Assembly: GCF_900187445.1 (NCBI RefSeq)
Contig: NZ_FYEB01000001.1
Span: forward strand, 1,116,001 to 1,180,000
Direction of reading: 5' to 3'
Source of the DNA: Pseudomonas sp. Irchel s3b2
GTDB taxonomy: Bacteria > Pseudomonadota > Gammaproteobacteria > Pseudomonadales > Pseudomonadaceae
Length of the DNA: 64,000 nt
The first letter of the stretch is position 1. Each line of letters begins with the position of its first letter. A program made the translations under genes and the position numbers. Below, piece after piece: positions 34,553 through 46,609 of the stretch. The notes under the pieces were generated by a model. The model searched no databases and had not been told where the DNA came from. It worked only from the letters and a program-made list of their open reading frames with translations.

Positions 34553-36947
34553 AAACCACCACCTCGGATTCGGCTTCCACGGCCTTGGCCACCTTCAACT
34601 GCCGCATCTGCTCACAGCCCCACAACACCCGCTCCGGGGTCGCCGGTGCATCGATTTTCGGTTGATGCTGGTAGTCGCCCAAACTGGCCACGGCGTCCTT
34701 GATCGCGCACCAAGCGGCGATGCCAAGCATGAACGGCGGCTCGCCTACAGCCTTGGAGTGGAACACCGTGTCTTCCGGGTTCTTGCGGTTTTCCACCAGC
34801 TTCACCCGCAGGTCCAATGGCATGTCTGCCACCGCCGGGATCTTGTAGCTGGCCGGGCCGTTGGTCATCAGTTTGCCTTTGTCGTTCCACACCAGCTCTT
34901 CCATGGTCAGCCAGCCCATGCCCTGGATGAAACCGCCCTCGACCTGACCGATGTCGATCGCCGGGTTCAGCGAGTCGCCGACGTCGTGGAGGATGTCGGT
35001 GCGCAGCATCTTGTACTCGCCGGTCAGGGTGTCGACGATCACCTCGGCGCAGGCCGCACCGAAGGCGTAGTAGTAGAACGGCCGACCACGGGCCTGGCTA
35101 CGGTCGTAGTAGATTTTCGGGGTCTTGTAGAAGCCGGTGCTCGACAGCGAAACCTGGGCGAAATACGCCTGCTGGATCAGCGATTCAAACGTCAGGATGT
35201 GATCGCGAACCCGCACGTGACCGTTGTGGAATTCCACGTCTTCTTCGCTGACCTTGTATTGCCGCGCGGCGAATTCCACCAGGCGTTTCTTGATGATTTC
35301 CGCCGCGTTCTGCGCCGCTTTACCGTTGAGGTCGGCGCCGCTCGACGCAGCGGTTGGCGAAGTGTTTGGCACCTTGTCGGTGTTGGTCGCGGTGATCTGC
35401 ACGCGGTCCATTTCCACCTGGAACACTTCAGCCACGACTTGCGCAACTTTGGTGTTCAGGCCCTGACCCATTTCGGTGCCGCCATGGTTCAGGTGAATGC
35501 TGCCGTCGGTATAGATGTGGATCAGTGCACCGGCCTGGTTGAGGAAACTGGCAGTGAAGGAAATACCGAACTTCACCGGGGTCAGTGCCAAGCCTTTTTT
35601 CAGGATCGGGCTGTTGGCGTTGTAGCGACGGATCGCTTCGCGGCGCTCGGCGTATTGACTGCTGGCTTCCAGTTCGGCGGTCATTTCCTCGAGCATGTTG
35701 TGCTCGACGGTCTGGTAGTAATGGGTGATGTTGCGCTCGGTCTTACCGTAGTAGTTGGCCTTGCGCACCGCCAGCGGATCGAGATCCAAATGGCGGGCAA
35801 TCGCGTCCATCACTTCTTCGATCGCGACCATCCCTTGCGGGCCTCCGAAGCCCCGGTAAGCGGTGTTCGACGCGGTGTTGGTCTTGCAACGGTGACCGTT
35901 GATGGTTGCATCGCCCAGGTAATAAGAGTTGTCGGCATGGAACATCGCACGGTCGACAATCGATGCCGACAAGTCCGGCGAACAACCGCAGTTACCCGCC
36001 AGTTCCAGGGCAATACCATGCAGTCGCCCGGTACTGTCGAAGCCGACGTCATATTCGACGTAGAACGGGTGACGCTTGCCGGTCATCAGCATGTCTTCGA
36101 CACGCGGCAGGCGCATTTTGGTCGGTTGACCGGTCAGGTGCGCGATCACCGCGCAGAGGCACGCCGGGCTTGCGGCCTGGGTTTCCTTGCCGCCGAAACC
36201 ACCACCCATGCGGCGCATGTCGACGACGATTTTGTTCATCGACACGTCCAGCACTTCCGCCACCAATTTCTGCACTTCGGTGGGGTTCTGGGTCGAGCAG
36301 TAAACGATCATCCCGCCGTCTTCGGTCGGCATCACCGAAGAGATCTGGGTTTCCAGATAAAAGTGTTCCTGGCCGCCGATGTGCAGCGTGCCTTGAATGC
36401 GATGTTCGGCAGTAGAAAGCGCAGTGGCCGAATCGCCGCGCTGATGCGTATGGCTGTCGAGCACGAAGTGGCGTTTGCGCAGGGCTTCGACCACGTCCAG
36501 AACGGGCTCGAGATCTTCGTATTCGATGATCGCGGCCATGGCCGCTTTGCGCGCGGTTTCCAGGTCTTTTGCCGCCACGGCGAGTACCGGTTGACCGACG
36601 AATTGCACGTCATCGATGGCCAGCAACGGGTCGCCCGGCAACAGTGGGCCGATGTCTTTCAGGCCCGGCACATCTTCGTGGGTGATGGCGATGCGCACAC
36701 CTTCGAAGGCGTAGCAGGGTTGGGTGTCGATGCTGAGGATTTTCGCGTGGGCGCGGTCCGACAGCCGTGCGTAAACGTGCAGCTGGTTGGGGAATTCCAG
36801 CCGATCGTCGATGTACTGCGCTTCACCGGACACGTGCTTGTCGGCGCTATCGTGCTTGACGCTGCGGCCGACGCCGGTGGTCAGGTCCTTGGCGAACAAT
36901 TCAGCCAGTTCGGCTTGGGTCTTCTCTACAGCGTGATGATTAGACAT
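34551..36947 (-). CDS. xdhB: Xanthine dehydrogenase, molybdopterin-binding subunit
   Basis: A 798-residue large subunit of two-subunit bacterial xanthine dehydrogenase, which oxidises hypoxanthine and xanthine to urate. Visible cofactor-site motifs include GGFGGKE, AYRGFGGPQG, the GTEMGQGL loop, and the active-site glutamate region GEPPFMLG near residue 733. It overlaps xdhA by 8 bases. The stop codon TGA falls at the very edge of a repeat element, so the last residues may differ from close relatives. Confidence 0.96.
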   Translation of the reverse strand: MSNHHAVEKTQAELAELFAKDLTTGVGRSVKHDSADKHVSGEAQYIDDRLEFPNQLHVYARLSDRAHAKILSIDTQPCYAFEGVRIAITHEDVPGLKDIGPLLPGDPLLAIDDVQFVGQPVLAVAAKDLETARKAAMAAIIEYEDLEPVLDVVEALRKRHFVLDSHTHQRGDSATALSTAEHRIQGTLHIGGQEHFYLETQISSVMPTEDGGMIVYCSTQNPTEVQKLVAEVLDVSMNKIVVDMRRMGGGFGGKETQAASPACLCAVIAHLTGQPTKMRLPRVEDMLMTGKRHPFYVEYDVGFDSTGRLHGIALELAGNCGCSPDLSASIVDRAMFHADNSYYLGDATINGHRCKTNTASNTAYRGFGGPQGMVAIEEVMDAIARHLDLDPLAVRKANYYGKTERNITHYYQTVEHNMLEEMTAELEASSQYAERREAIRRYNANSPILKKGLALTPVKFGISFTASFLNQAGALIHIYTDGSIHLNHGGTEMGQGLNTKVAQVVAEVFQVEMDRVQITATNTDKVPNTSPTAASSGADLNGKAAQNAAEIIKKRLVEFAARQYKVSEEDVEFHNGHVRVRDHILTFESLIQQAYFAQVSLSSTGFYKTPKIYYDRSQARGRPFYYYAFGAACAEVIVDTLTGEYKMLRTDILHDVGDSLNPAIDIGQVEGGFIQGMGWLTMEELVWNDKGKLMTNGPASYKIPAVADMPLDLRVKLVENRKNPEDTVFHSKAVGEPPFMLGIAAWCAIKDAVASLGDYQHQPKIDAPATPERVLWGCEQMRQLKVAKAVEAESEVVV

Positions 36948-38394
36948 AAGCGGTCACCCGAGTCTCGATGTGCGGTGTTTGCAATTCGATGAAGTATTTA
37001 CGCAGCAGGTTCTGCGCGCTGAGGAGGCGGTATTCCTTGCTGGCGCGGAAGTCCGAGAGTGGCGTGAAGTCTTCGGCCAATGCAGCGCAGGCGCGTTCGA
37101 GGGTGGCGTTGTTGAACGGCGCACCCAGCAGGGCGGCTTCGCAGTTTTTGGCGCGTTTTGGAATGGCCGCCATGCCGCCGAAAGCAACGCGGGCGTCGGC
37201 GATCACGCCGGTGTCGATGCGCAGGTTGAACGCGGCACAAACGGCGGAAATGTCATCGTCCAGACGCTTGGACACCTTATAGGCGCGGAACAGTTGTTCA
37301 ACGCTGGCGCGCGGCACGATGATCTTTTCGATGAACTCGCTTTCCTGACGCGCGGTCACCCGGTAATCGATGAAGTAATCTTCCAGCGCCATCGTGCGGC
37401 GAACGTCGCCTTTGCACAGGACGATCTGCGCGCCGAGGGCGATCAGCAGCGGTGGCGAGTCGCCGATTGGCGAGGCGTTGCCGATGTTGCCGCCCAGGGT
37501 GCCCTGGTTGCGGATCTGCAAGGAAGCGAAGCGTTGCAGCAATTCGCCGAAGTCCGGGTATTCGGCCTTCAAGGCGTCGTAGCAGTCGGAGAGGGCGGTA
37601 GCGGCGCCGATTTCCAGGCGGTCGTCAAAGCGTTCGATGCGTTTCATTTCGGCGACGTTGCCGACGTAGATCATCACCGGCAAGGTGCGGTGGAACTGGG
37701 TGACTTCCAGCGCCAGATCGGTACCGCCAGCTAGCAGGCGAGCCTGTGGATAAGCGTCGTAGAGGTCGGCCAGATCGGCCACGGTCAGCGGCACCAGGCA
37801 GCGCTTGTCGCCACTGTTGAGTTCGCCGATGTCGGTGGGAGCGATGGCTTTCAGGCGAGCGATGGTGTCCGCTTCTCGCGCATCGAACTGGTCGGGTTGT
37901 TTTCCGCAGCAAGATTGCTCGGCGGCGGCCAGGATCGGCCGATAACCGGTGCAGCGGCAGAGGTTGCCGGCCAGCGCTTCGTGAGCTTTATGGGCGTCGG
38001 GCGCGTCGCTGTTCTTTTGCAGTGCGAACAGCGACATGACGAAGCCGGGGGTGCAGAAACCGCACTGCGAGCCGTGGCACTCGACCATGGCTTTTTGCAC
38101 GCTGTGCAGCTCGCCTTGGTGCTTGAGGTCTTCGACGCTGATCAGTTGCTTGCCGTGCAGCGACGAAACAAAGGTCAGACACGAGTTGAGGCTGCGGTAG
38201 CGAATGTGTTCGCGACCATCGTCGTCTGTCTGCAACTCGCCGACCACCACGGTGCAGGCGCCACAGTCACCGCTGGCGCAGCCTTCTTTGGTGCCGGGTT
38301 TGCCCACATGTTCGCGCAGGTAATTGAGCACGGTCAGGTTCGGGTCCAGGGCGTGCTCGCTACGGAGTTCCTGGTTTAGTAAAAACTGGATCAC
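36940..38394 (-). CDS. xdhA: Xanthine dehydrogenase, FAD and iron-sulfur subunit
   Basis: A 484-residue small subunit carrying two 2Fe-2S clusters and FAD. The plant-type cluster uses the cysteines in CASGDCGAC and a later one; the second cluster uses CGFCTPGFVMS and CRCTGYRP. The FAD domain begins near residue 185 (LLAGGTDLALEVT; TLGGNIGNASPIGDSPP). The GTG at 38394, with GAGG six bases before it, gives the usual start MIQFLLNQELRSEHALDP; an ATG at 38433 would add 13 residues but has no ribosome site. It heads the xdhA-xdhB-xdhC-guaD operon. Confidence 0.93.
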   Translation of the reverse strand: MIQFLLNQELRSEHALDPNLTVLNYLREHVGKPGTKEGCASGDCGACTVVVGELQTDDDGREHIRYRSLNSCLTFVSSLHGKQLISVEDLKHQGELHSVQKAMVECHGSQCGFCTPGFVMSLFALQKNSDAPDAHKAHEALAGNLCRCTGYRPILAAAEQSCCGKQPDQFDAREADTIARLKAIAPTDIGELNSGDKRCLVPLTVADLADLYDAYPQARLLAGGTDLALEVTQFHRTLPVMIYVGNVAEMKRIERFDDRLEIGAATALSDCYDALKAEYPDFGELLQRFASLQIRNQGTLGGNIGNASPIGDSPPLLIALGAQIVLCKGDVRRTMALEDYFIDYRVTARQESEFIEKIIVPRASVEQLFRAYKVSKRLDDDISAVCAAFNLRIDTGVIADARVAFGGMAAIPKRAKNCEAALLGAPFNNATLERACAALAEDFTPLSDFRASKEYRLLSAQNLLRKYFIELQTPHIETRVTAYV

Positions 38395-38450
38395 GGAAGG
38401 CCTCGCAAACTCATTATTGTTGTTAACCGACATGAGCCGAATTTATCAGG

Positions 38451-38489
38451 TCTGACTTTTCGGTCAATGATTTTCTGACTTAAAGGTCA
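38451..38489. promoter_or_regulatory. Paired operator-like sites TGAC-N6-GTCA
   Basis: Two 16-base sites, TCTGACTTTTCGGTCA and TCTGACTTAAAGGTCA, start 23 bases apart between xdhA and the divergent gntR. Each has TGAC-N6-GTCA dyad symmetry; the second extends to CTGAC-N6-GTCAG. The likely binder is the neighbouring GntR protein, by position. Confidence 0.62.
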
Positions 38490-38660
38490 GGAAATGGCAT
38501 TTTGTCGATCAACGACTCGTTCCTTCATTATTGACCCTCACGGGATAGCTTGCCTTTTGCTTGAATCGTGCCAAAAACCGCTGGGTGGGCACTCCGCTAT
38601 GAACCATCAATTGCGCTACACTGCGCCGCTTGTGCAGATCGAAGAGTTTGAAGGACAACC

Positions 38661-39320
38661 ATGACGTTCAAGGCGCCGGACAGCCTCGCCGAGCAAATCG
38701 CTCACCACCTCGCCGAACGTATTATTCGCGGCGAAATGAAGCCGGGGGAGCGCATCCAGGAACAGAAGGTCACGCTGGCGCTCAATGTCAGCCGCGGTTC
38801 AGTCCGTGAGGCCTTGCTGATCCTCGAGCGCCGTCACTTGATCGCGATTTTGCCGCGACGTGGCGCCCACGTGACCGAACTCACGGCGCACAAGGTGCAG
38901 AGTCTGTGCACGCTGATGAGCGAGTTGTACATTCTGCTCGGCAACGCCGTGGCCAGCGGCTGGCAAGTCCAGGCTGACATGGTGCCGTTCGTGCAGATCC
39001 AGCAGCGCCTGACCGCCAGCTATGAGCGCCAGGACATCCGCACGTTCGTCGACGACAGCTTCAGCGTGATGCGCGCCGCGTATCCGTTCGCCAACAACCC
39101 GTATTTGCAGGAAACCGTCGAGAATTTGCAGCCGGCCATGAGCCGCGCGTATTTCCTCGCCCTGGATCAGCGCAAGGCCTCGATGAGTGAGTTCCTCGAG
39201 CTGTTCGAACGCTTGCTTGCTGCCGTGCTGGCTCGTGACTTTCCTCAGATCCGCGTGGTGCTGACGGCGTATGCCCAGCGCAGTTGCGATCTGGTGGTTT
39301 CTGCCCTGACGGTCGCTTAA
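38661..39320 (+). CDS. GntR-family regulator with FCD domain
   Basis: A 219-residue regulator: GntR winged helix (about residues 8-75: IAHHLAERIIRGEMKPGERIQEQKV, then SRGSVREALLILERRHL) and an FCD-type C-terminal ligand domain (about 85-215). It is divergent from xdhA, with a paired palindromic site between them, and so is the best candidate for local control of xanthine dehydrogenase. Its stop is 2 bases before the smc start, an unusual link between a metabolic regulator and a chromosome gene. Confidence 0.9.
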   Translation: MTFKAPDSLAEQIAHHLAERIIRGEMKPGERIQEQKVTLALNVSRGSVREALLILERRHLIAILPRRGAHVTELTAHKVQSLCTLMSELYILLGNAVASGWQVQADMVPFVQIQQRLTASYERQDIRTFVDDSFSVMRAAYPFANNPYLQETVENLQPAMSRAYFLALDQRKASMSEFLELFERLLAAVLARDFPQIRVVLTAYAQRSCDLVVSALTVA

Positions 39321-39322
39321 GC

Positions 39323-42300
39323 GTGCGGCTCAAGTGCATCAAACTGGCGGGGTTCAAATCCTTCGTCGACCCGACCACGGTGAACTTCCCCAGTAACATG
39401 GCGGCGGTGGTCGGGCCCAATGGTTGCGGCAAGTCGAACATCATCGACGCCGTGCGTTGGGTGATGGGCGAGAGCTCGGCCAAGAACTTGCGCGGCGAGT
39501 CGATGACTGACGTCATCTTTAACGGCTCGACCAGCCGTAAACCGGTGAGCCAGGCCAGCATTGAGCTGGTGTTCGATAACTCCGACGGCACCCTGCTCGG
39601 CGAGTGGGCTGCCTATGCGGAAATTTCCATTCGCCGCAAAGTGACCCGCGACAGCCAGACCACCTACTACCTCAACGGCACCAAATGCCGGCGCCGCGAT
39701 ATTACTGACATCTTTCTGGGTACCGGCCTGGGCCCGCGCAGCTATTCGATTATCGAGCAGGGGATGATCTCCAAGCTGATCGAGTCCAAGCCTGAAGACC
39801 TGCGCAATTTCATCGAAGAAGCCGCCGGTATTTCCAAGTACAAGGAACGTCGGCGCGAGACTGAAAACCGTATCCGCCGTACCCACGAAAACCTTGCCCG
39901 CCTGACCGACCTGCGCGAAGAGCTCGAGCGTCAGCTTGAACGCTTGCACCGCCAGGCCGAGGCCGCCAAGAAGTATCAGGAATACAAAGGCGAAGAGCGT
40001 CAGCTCAAGGCCCAATTGTCAGCCCTGCGCTGGCAGGCATTGAACGAGCAGGTAGGCCAGCGCGAGTCGATCATCGGCACTCAGGAAGTCACCTTCGAAG
40101 CCCTGGTGGCCGAGCAACGCAATGCTGACGCGGCCATCGAACGCCTGCGTGACGGTCATCACGATCTGTCCGAACGCTTCAATCTGGTGCAGGGGCGTTT
40201 TTATTCGGTCGGCGGTGACATCGCCCGGGTCGAACAGAGCATCCAGCACGGTCAGCAGCGCTTGCGTCAGTTGCAGGACGACCTGAAGGAAGCCGAGCGC
40301 GCGCGGCTGGAAACCGAGTCTCACTTGGGTCACGACCGCACCTTGCTGCTGACCTTGGGCGAAGAGCTGGACATGCTCACGCCGGAACAGGAAGTCACCA
40401 GTGCCGCCGCCGAAGAGGCCGCCGCGGCATTGGAGGAATCCGAAGCCACAATGCACGGCTGGCAGGAGCAGTGGGACACGTTCAACCTCACCGCCGCCGA
40501 GCCACGCCGCCAGTCTGAAGTTCAGCAGTCGCGGATCCAGCAGCTGGAAACCAGCATGGAACGTTTGGCCGATCGCCAGAAACGTCTTGGCGAAGAACGT
40601 GCATTGCTCTCGGCGGATCCGGAAGACGCGGCGATCATTGAGCTCAGCGAGCAGTTGGCTGCGTCCGAGGCCACTCTGGAAGACTTGCAGGCCAGCGAAG
40701 AGGCTCAGGTCGAACGGCTTGAGCAACTGCGTCAGGAATTGCAATTGGCGCTGCAAAATCAGCAGCAAGCCCAAGGTGATTTGCAGCGGCTCAACGGTCG
40801 ATTGGCGTCGTTGGAAGCCTTGCAGCAAGCCGCGCTCGATCCCGGCACCGGCACTGCCGAATGGCTGCGCGAACAGCATCTGGCGGATCGTCCGCGTCTG
40901 GCCGAAGGCCTGAAGGTCGAGGCCGGTTGGGAGCTGGCGGTGGAAACCGTGCTCGGCGCCGACCTGCAAGCGGTGCTGGTGGATGACTTTGGTGATTTCG
41001 ATCTGGCCGGGTTTGCCCAAGGCGATTTGCGCCTGCTCAGCCCGGCCGGCGATGGCGTGCGCGTGCCTGGCAGTTTGCTCGACAAGGTCGAGGCGCAGAT
41101 TGATTTGTCGCCATGGCTGGGGCAGGTCAAACCGGTCGACAGCCTTGAGCAGGCCTTGGCCTTGCGCGGGCAATTGGCCGCCGGGCAAAGCCTGATCAGC
41201 CGCGACGGTTACTGGGTCGGCCGACACTTTTTGCGTGTGCGCCGGGCCAGCGAAGCGGAAAGCGGTGTACTCGCCCGAGGCCAGGAAATCCAGCGGTTGG
41301 GCGTTGAACGCGAAGAGCGCGAAGCCACGGTCGAAACCCTGGAAACCCAACTTCAAAATCTCAGGGCGCAACAGCGTCAGCAGGAAAACGGCCGCGAACA
41401 TTTGCGCCGCCTGCTGCAAGACGAAGCCCGTCAGCAAGGCGAATTGAAAGCCCAGTTGTCCGCCGGTAAAGCCAAAGTCGAGCAGTTGACCCTGCGCCGC
41501 ACCCGTCTCGATGAAGAACTTGCCGAGCTGAGCGAGCAACGCGCCCTGGAACACGAAAACATCGGCGAGGCACGCCTGCAATTGCAGGAAGCCCTCGACA
41601 GCATGGCGCTGGACACCGAGCAGCGCGAGTTGCTGTTGGCGCAGCGCGACAGCTTGCGCGAACGTCTCGACCGGGTGCGTCAGGAAGCCCGGCAACACAA
41701 GGACCATGCGCATCAATTGGCGGTGCGCCTCGGTTCGCTGAAGGCGCAACACGATTCCACTCGTCAGGCCCTCGAACGGCTGGAAATGCAGTCCGAGCGT
41801 CTGACCGAGAAGCGCGAACAGCTGAGCCTCAACCTGGAGGAGGGCGAGGCGCCGCTGGAAGAGCTGCGGCTGAAACTCGAAGAGCTGCTCGACAAGCGCA
41901 TGACCGTCGACGAAGAACTCAAGACCGCGCAAATCGCCCTGGAAGACGCCGACCGCGAACTGCGTGATGCTGAAAAGCGCCGCACTCAGGCCGAGCAGCA
42001 ATCCCAGTTGATTCGCAGCCAGCTCGAGCAGCAGCGCATGGAATGGCAAGCGCTGACGGTGCGGCGCAAGACCTTGCAGGATCAACTGCTCGAGGATGGC
42101 TACGACCTCAACGGCGTGCTCGCCACGCTGCTGGCCGGGGCCAACGAGAAAGATGCCGAAGAAGAACTCGAGCGCATTGCTGCACGAATTCAGCGCCTCG
42201 GCGCGATCAACCTCGCGGCCATCGACGAATACCAGCAACAATCCGAGCGTAAACGTTATCTGGATGCTCAGAACGACGATCTGGTGGAAGCGCTGGACAC

Positions 42301-42811
42301 CCTCGAGAACGTGATTCGCAAGATCGACAAGGAAACCCGAAACCGCTTCAAAGATACCTTTGATCAGATCAATGGCGGTTTACAGGCCCTTTTCCCAAAA
42401 GTTTTCGGTGGAGGACGCGCGTATTTGGAACTGACGGGCGAAGATCTACTCGATACAGGGGTAACGATCATGGCGCAGCCGCCAGGAAAGAAGAACAGCA
42501 CCATCCATTTGCTCTCCGGTGGCGAAAAAGCCCTGACCGCATTGGCCCTGGTATTTGCCATCTTCAAGTTGAACCCGGCGCCGTTCTGCATGCTCGATGA
42601 GGTTGACGCACCATTGGATGACGCTAACGTTGGACGCTACGCACGGCTGGTCAAAGAGATGTCGCAGACGGTGCAGTTCATCTACATCACCCACAACAAG
42701 ATCGCCATGGAAATGGCCGATCAATTGATGGGGGTGACGATGCACGAACCCGGTTGCTCGCGTTTGGTGGCGGTGGATGTGGAGGAGGCGATGGCGATGG
42801 TGGACGCTTGA
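39323..42811 (+). CDS. smc: Chromosome partition protein SMC
   Basis: A 1162-residue SMC ATPase for chromosome condensation and segregation. Walker A G31-P-N-G-C-G-K-S38 lies near the N-terminus; two long coiled coils (about 170-500 and 670-1000) flank the hinge (about 515-640, with the Gly-rich LLSPAGDGVRVPGSLLDK); the C-terminus has the signature LLSGGEKALTALAL and Walker B CMLDEVDAPLDD. The GTG at 39323 gives the family start RLKCIKLAGFKSFVDP. It begins 2 bases after gntR and is followed by zipA and ligA, the usual Pseudomonas order. Confidence 0.96.
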   Translation: MRLKCIKLAGFKSFVDPTTVNFPSNMAAVVGPNGCGKSNIIDAVRWVMGESSAKNLRGESMTDVIFNGSTSRKPVSQASIELVFDNSDGTLLGEWAAYAEISIRRKVTRDSQTTYYLNGTKCRRRDITDIFLGTGLGPRSYSIIEQGMISKLIESKPEDLRNFIEEAAGISKYKERRRETENRIRRTHENLARLTDLREELERQLERLHRQAEAAKKYQEYKGEERQLKAQLSALRWQALNEQVGQRESIIGTQEVTFEALVAEQRNADAAIERLRDGHHDLSERFNLVQGRFYSVGGDIARVEQSIQHGQQRLRQLQDDLKEAERARLETESHLGHDRTLLLTLGEELDMLTPEQEVTSAAAEEAAAALEESEATMHGWQEQWDTFNLTAAEPRRQSEVQQSRIQQLETSMERLADRQKRLGEERALLSADPEDAAIIELSEQLAASEATLEDLQASEEAQVERLEQLRQELQLALQNQQQAQGDLQRLNGRLASLEALQQAALDPGTGTAEWLREQHLADRPRLAEGLKVEAGWELAVETVLGADLQAVLVDDFGDFDLAGFAQGDLRLLSPAGDGVRVPGSLLDKVEAQIDLSPWLGQVKPVDSLEQALALRGQLAAGQSLISRDGYWVGRHFLRVRRASEAESGVLARGQEIQRLGVEREEREATVETLETQLQNLRAQQRQQENGREHLRRLLQDEARQQGELKAQLSAGKAKVEQLTLRRTRLDEELAELSEQRALEHENIGEARLQLQEALDSMALDTEQRELLLAQRDSLRERLDRVRQEARQHKDHAHQLAVRLGSLKAQHDSTRQALERLEMQSERLTEKREQLSLNLEEGEAPLEELRLKLEELLDKRMTVDEELKTAQIALEDADRELRDAEKRRTQAEQQSQLIRSQLEQQRMEWQALTVRRKTLQDQLLEDGYDLNGVLATLLAGANEKDAEEELERIAARIQRLGAINLAAIDEYQQQSERKRYLDAQNDDLVEALDTLENVIRKIDKETRNRFKDTFDQINGGLQALFPKVFGGGRAYLELTGEDLLDTGVTIMAQPPGKKNSTIHLLSGGEKALTALALVFAIFKLNPAPFCMLDEVDAPLDDANVGRYARLVKEMSQTVQFIYITHNKIAMEMADQLMGVTMHEPGCSRLVAVDVEEAMAMVDA

Positions 42812-43068
42812 GTCATTGCTTGTAGGGCAAGTATTTTTGAGCTGTAGGGATTTTTACCTGCCTTGACTTGCTGGCCAATCGACATATTCGCGCAAGCCAT
42901 TGTGACAGACGGTGTAAAGTTGTCTTTGGTCGTGCTAGTTTAATGTCAATTTTTCGTATACGTGGGCAAAACGCCTGTCAGAACATAGAGTTGGCGCCAC
43001 GTTTTAAAGCGGTTTACACAATGTAAACCCCTTATTTTTCAGCATTTTTCATAGAGGCACGGGATTAA

Positions 43069-43920
43069 ATGGAAATCGGTCTGCGCGAGTGGCTGATCGT
43101 CATCGGCATTATTGTCATTGCCGGTATTCTTTTCGATGGCTGGCGTCGCATGCGCGGCGGCAAGGGAAAACTGAAATTCCGTCTTGACCGAAGTTTGTCC
43201 AATCTGCCGGACGAGGACACCAGCGCCGAGCTGTTGGGCCCGCCCCGCGTGCTGGATAACCATAAAGAGCCGCAACTGGACGAGCATGATCTGCCGTCGG
43301 TGAGCATGCCTGCCCGTGAGCCTCGCGAGTCGGGTTCCAAGCGTGGCAAGCGTGGTCATGGCGAGCCATCGCAAGGCGACTTGAACCTCAACCTGGACCT
43401 GGACGGCGGCCCGAGCTTCAACAGCCGTGACGACGATTTCCCGGATGACACCAAGCCCGCCAGCTCGGTCGATAAAGATCAGCCGCAAGCCGAAGAAGTG
43501 CTGGTGATCAGCGTGATCTGCCGCGACCCGGCCGGCTTCAAGGGCCCGGCACTGTTGCAGAACATTCTGGAAAGCGGTCTGCGTTTCGGCGAGATGGACA
43601 TTTTCCACCGTCACGAAAGCATGGCCGGTAACGGCGAAGTCCTGTTCTCCATGGCCAATGCGGTCAAGCCAGGTGTCTTCGATCTGGATGACATCGATCA
43701 TTTCAGCACCCCGGCAGTGAGTTTCTTCCTCGGTCTGCCAGGCCCGCGTCATCCCAAGCAAGCCTTCGACGTGATGGTGGCTGCGGCACGCAAACTGTCC
43801 CAGGAGCTGAATGGCGAACTGAAAGACGACCAGCGCAGCGTGCTGACCGCCCAGACTATCGAGCACTACCGTCAGCGCATCGTCGAGTTCGAACGCCGCG
43901 CCCTGACCCAGAAGCGCTGA
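43069..43920 (+). CDS. zipA: Cell division protein ZipA
   Basis: A 283-residue ZipA: one N-terminal transmembrane helix (about residues 7-25, [17 protein letters not shown]), a short basic stretch, a variable charged linker rich in Pro, Gly and Asp (about 40-140), and a C-terminal FtsZ-binding domain (about 143-275: [49 protein letters not shown]). It anchors the Z-ring to the membrane. It lies between smc and ligA, and the 257 bases before it are non-coding. Confidence 0.95.
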   Translation: MEIGLREWLIVIGIIVIAGILFDGWRRMRGGKGKLKFRLDRSLSNLPDEDTSAELLGPPRVLDNHKEPQLDEHDLPSVSMPAREPRESGSKRGKRGHGEPSQGDLNLNLDLDGGPSFNSRDDDFPDDTKPASSVDKDQPQAEEVLVISVICRDPAGFKGPALLQNILESGLRFGEMDIFHRHESMAGNGEVLFSMANAVKPGVFDLDDIDHFSTPAVSFFLGLPGPRHPKQAFDVMVAAARKLSQELNGELKDDQRSVLTAQTIEHYRQRIVEFERRALTQKR

Positions 43921-43961
43921 AATTGGTAACGTGTGGAAGATTGAGTCGCGACTTCCATGCC

Positions 43962-44031
43962 CTGTAGGAGCCCGGCTTGCCGGCGAAGGCGATCTCAAGT
44001 ACGCCTTCGCCGGCAAGCCGGACTCCTACAA
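43962..44031. repeat. Inverted REP pair, CCGGCTTGCCGG variant
   Basis: TGTAGGAGCCCGGCTTGCCG and its inverted copy with short spacing (about 14 bases between cores) in the zipA-ligA gap. The central CGAGGCTTGCCCG of the main family is replaced by CCCGGCTTGCCGG. Confidence 0.9.
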
Positions 44032-44058
44032 TGAATCTGCACCGCATCAACAAATTGA

Positions 44059-46455
<2,397 letters not shown>

Positions 46456-46457
46456 CT

Positions 46458-46561
46458 GATCGTTCCCACGCTCTGCGTGGTAACGCATCCCGTGACGCTC
46501 TGCGTCACAGTGGACGCGGAGCGTCCAGGGCGGCATTCCCACGCAGAGCGTGGGAACGATC
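46458..46561. repeat. GATCGTTCCCACGC-family element (104 bases)
   Basis: GATCGTTCCCACGCTCTGCG at the left and its inverted copy at the right, with internal inverted parts (GTGACGCTCTGCGTCAC and GGACGCGGAGCGTCC). The left end has one change (TGGTAACG). It begins 2 bases after the ligA stop. Confidence 0.9.
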
Positions 46562-46609
46562 ACGGTACAAGAATGATCTAGTCTTGGCAGGCTCCAGGGA
46601 GAGATCGCC

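Noticed and set aside
34500..36992. An 830-codon open frame on the + strand opposite xdhB
   Set aside because: It is a shadow of xdhB on the other strand; high GC3 removes stops. It has His/Val/Arg-rich sequence without any domain and crosses a repeat element.
40019..42241. A 740-codon open frame opposite smc
   Set aside because: Mirror of the smc coiled-coil codons, giving Leu/Gln/Phe-rich sequence without domains.
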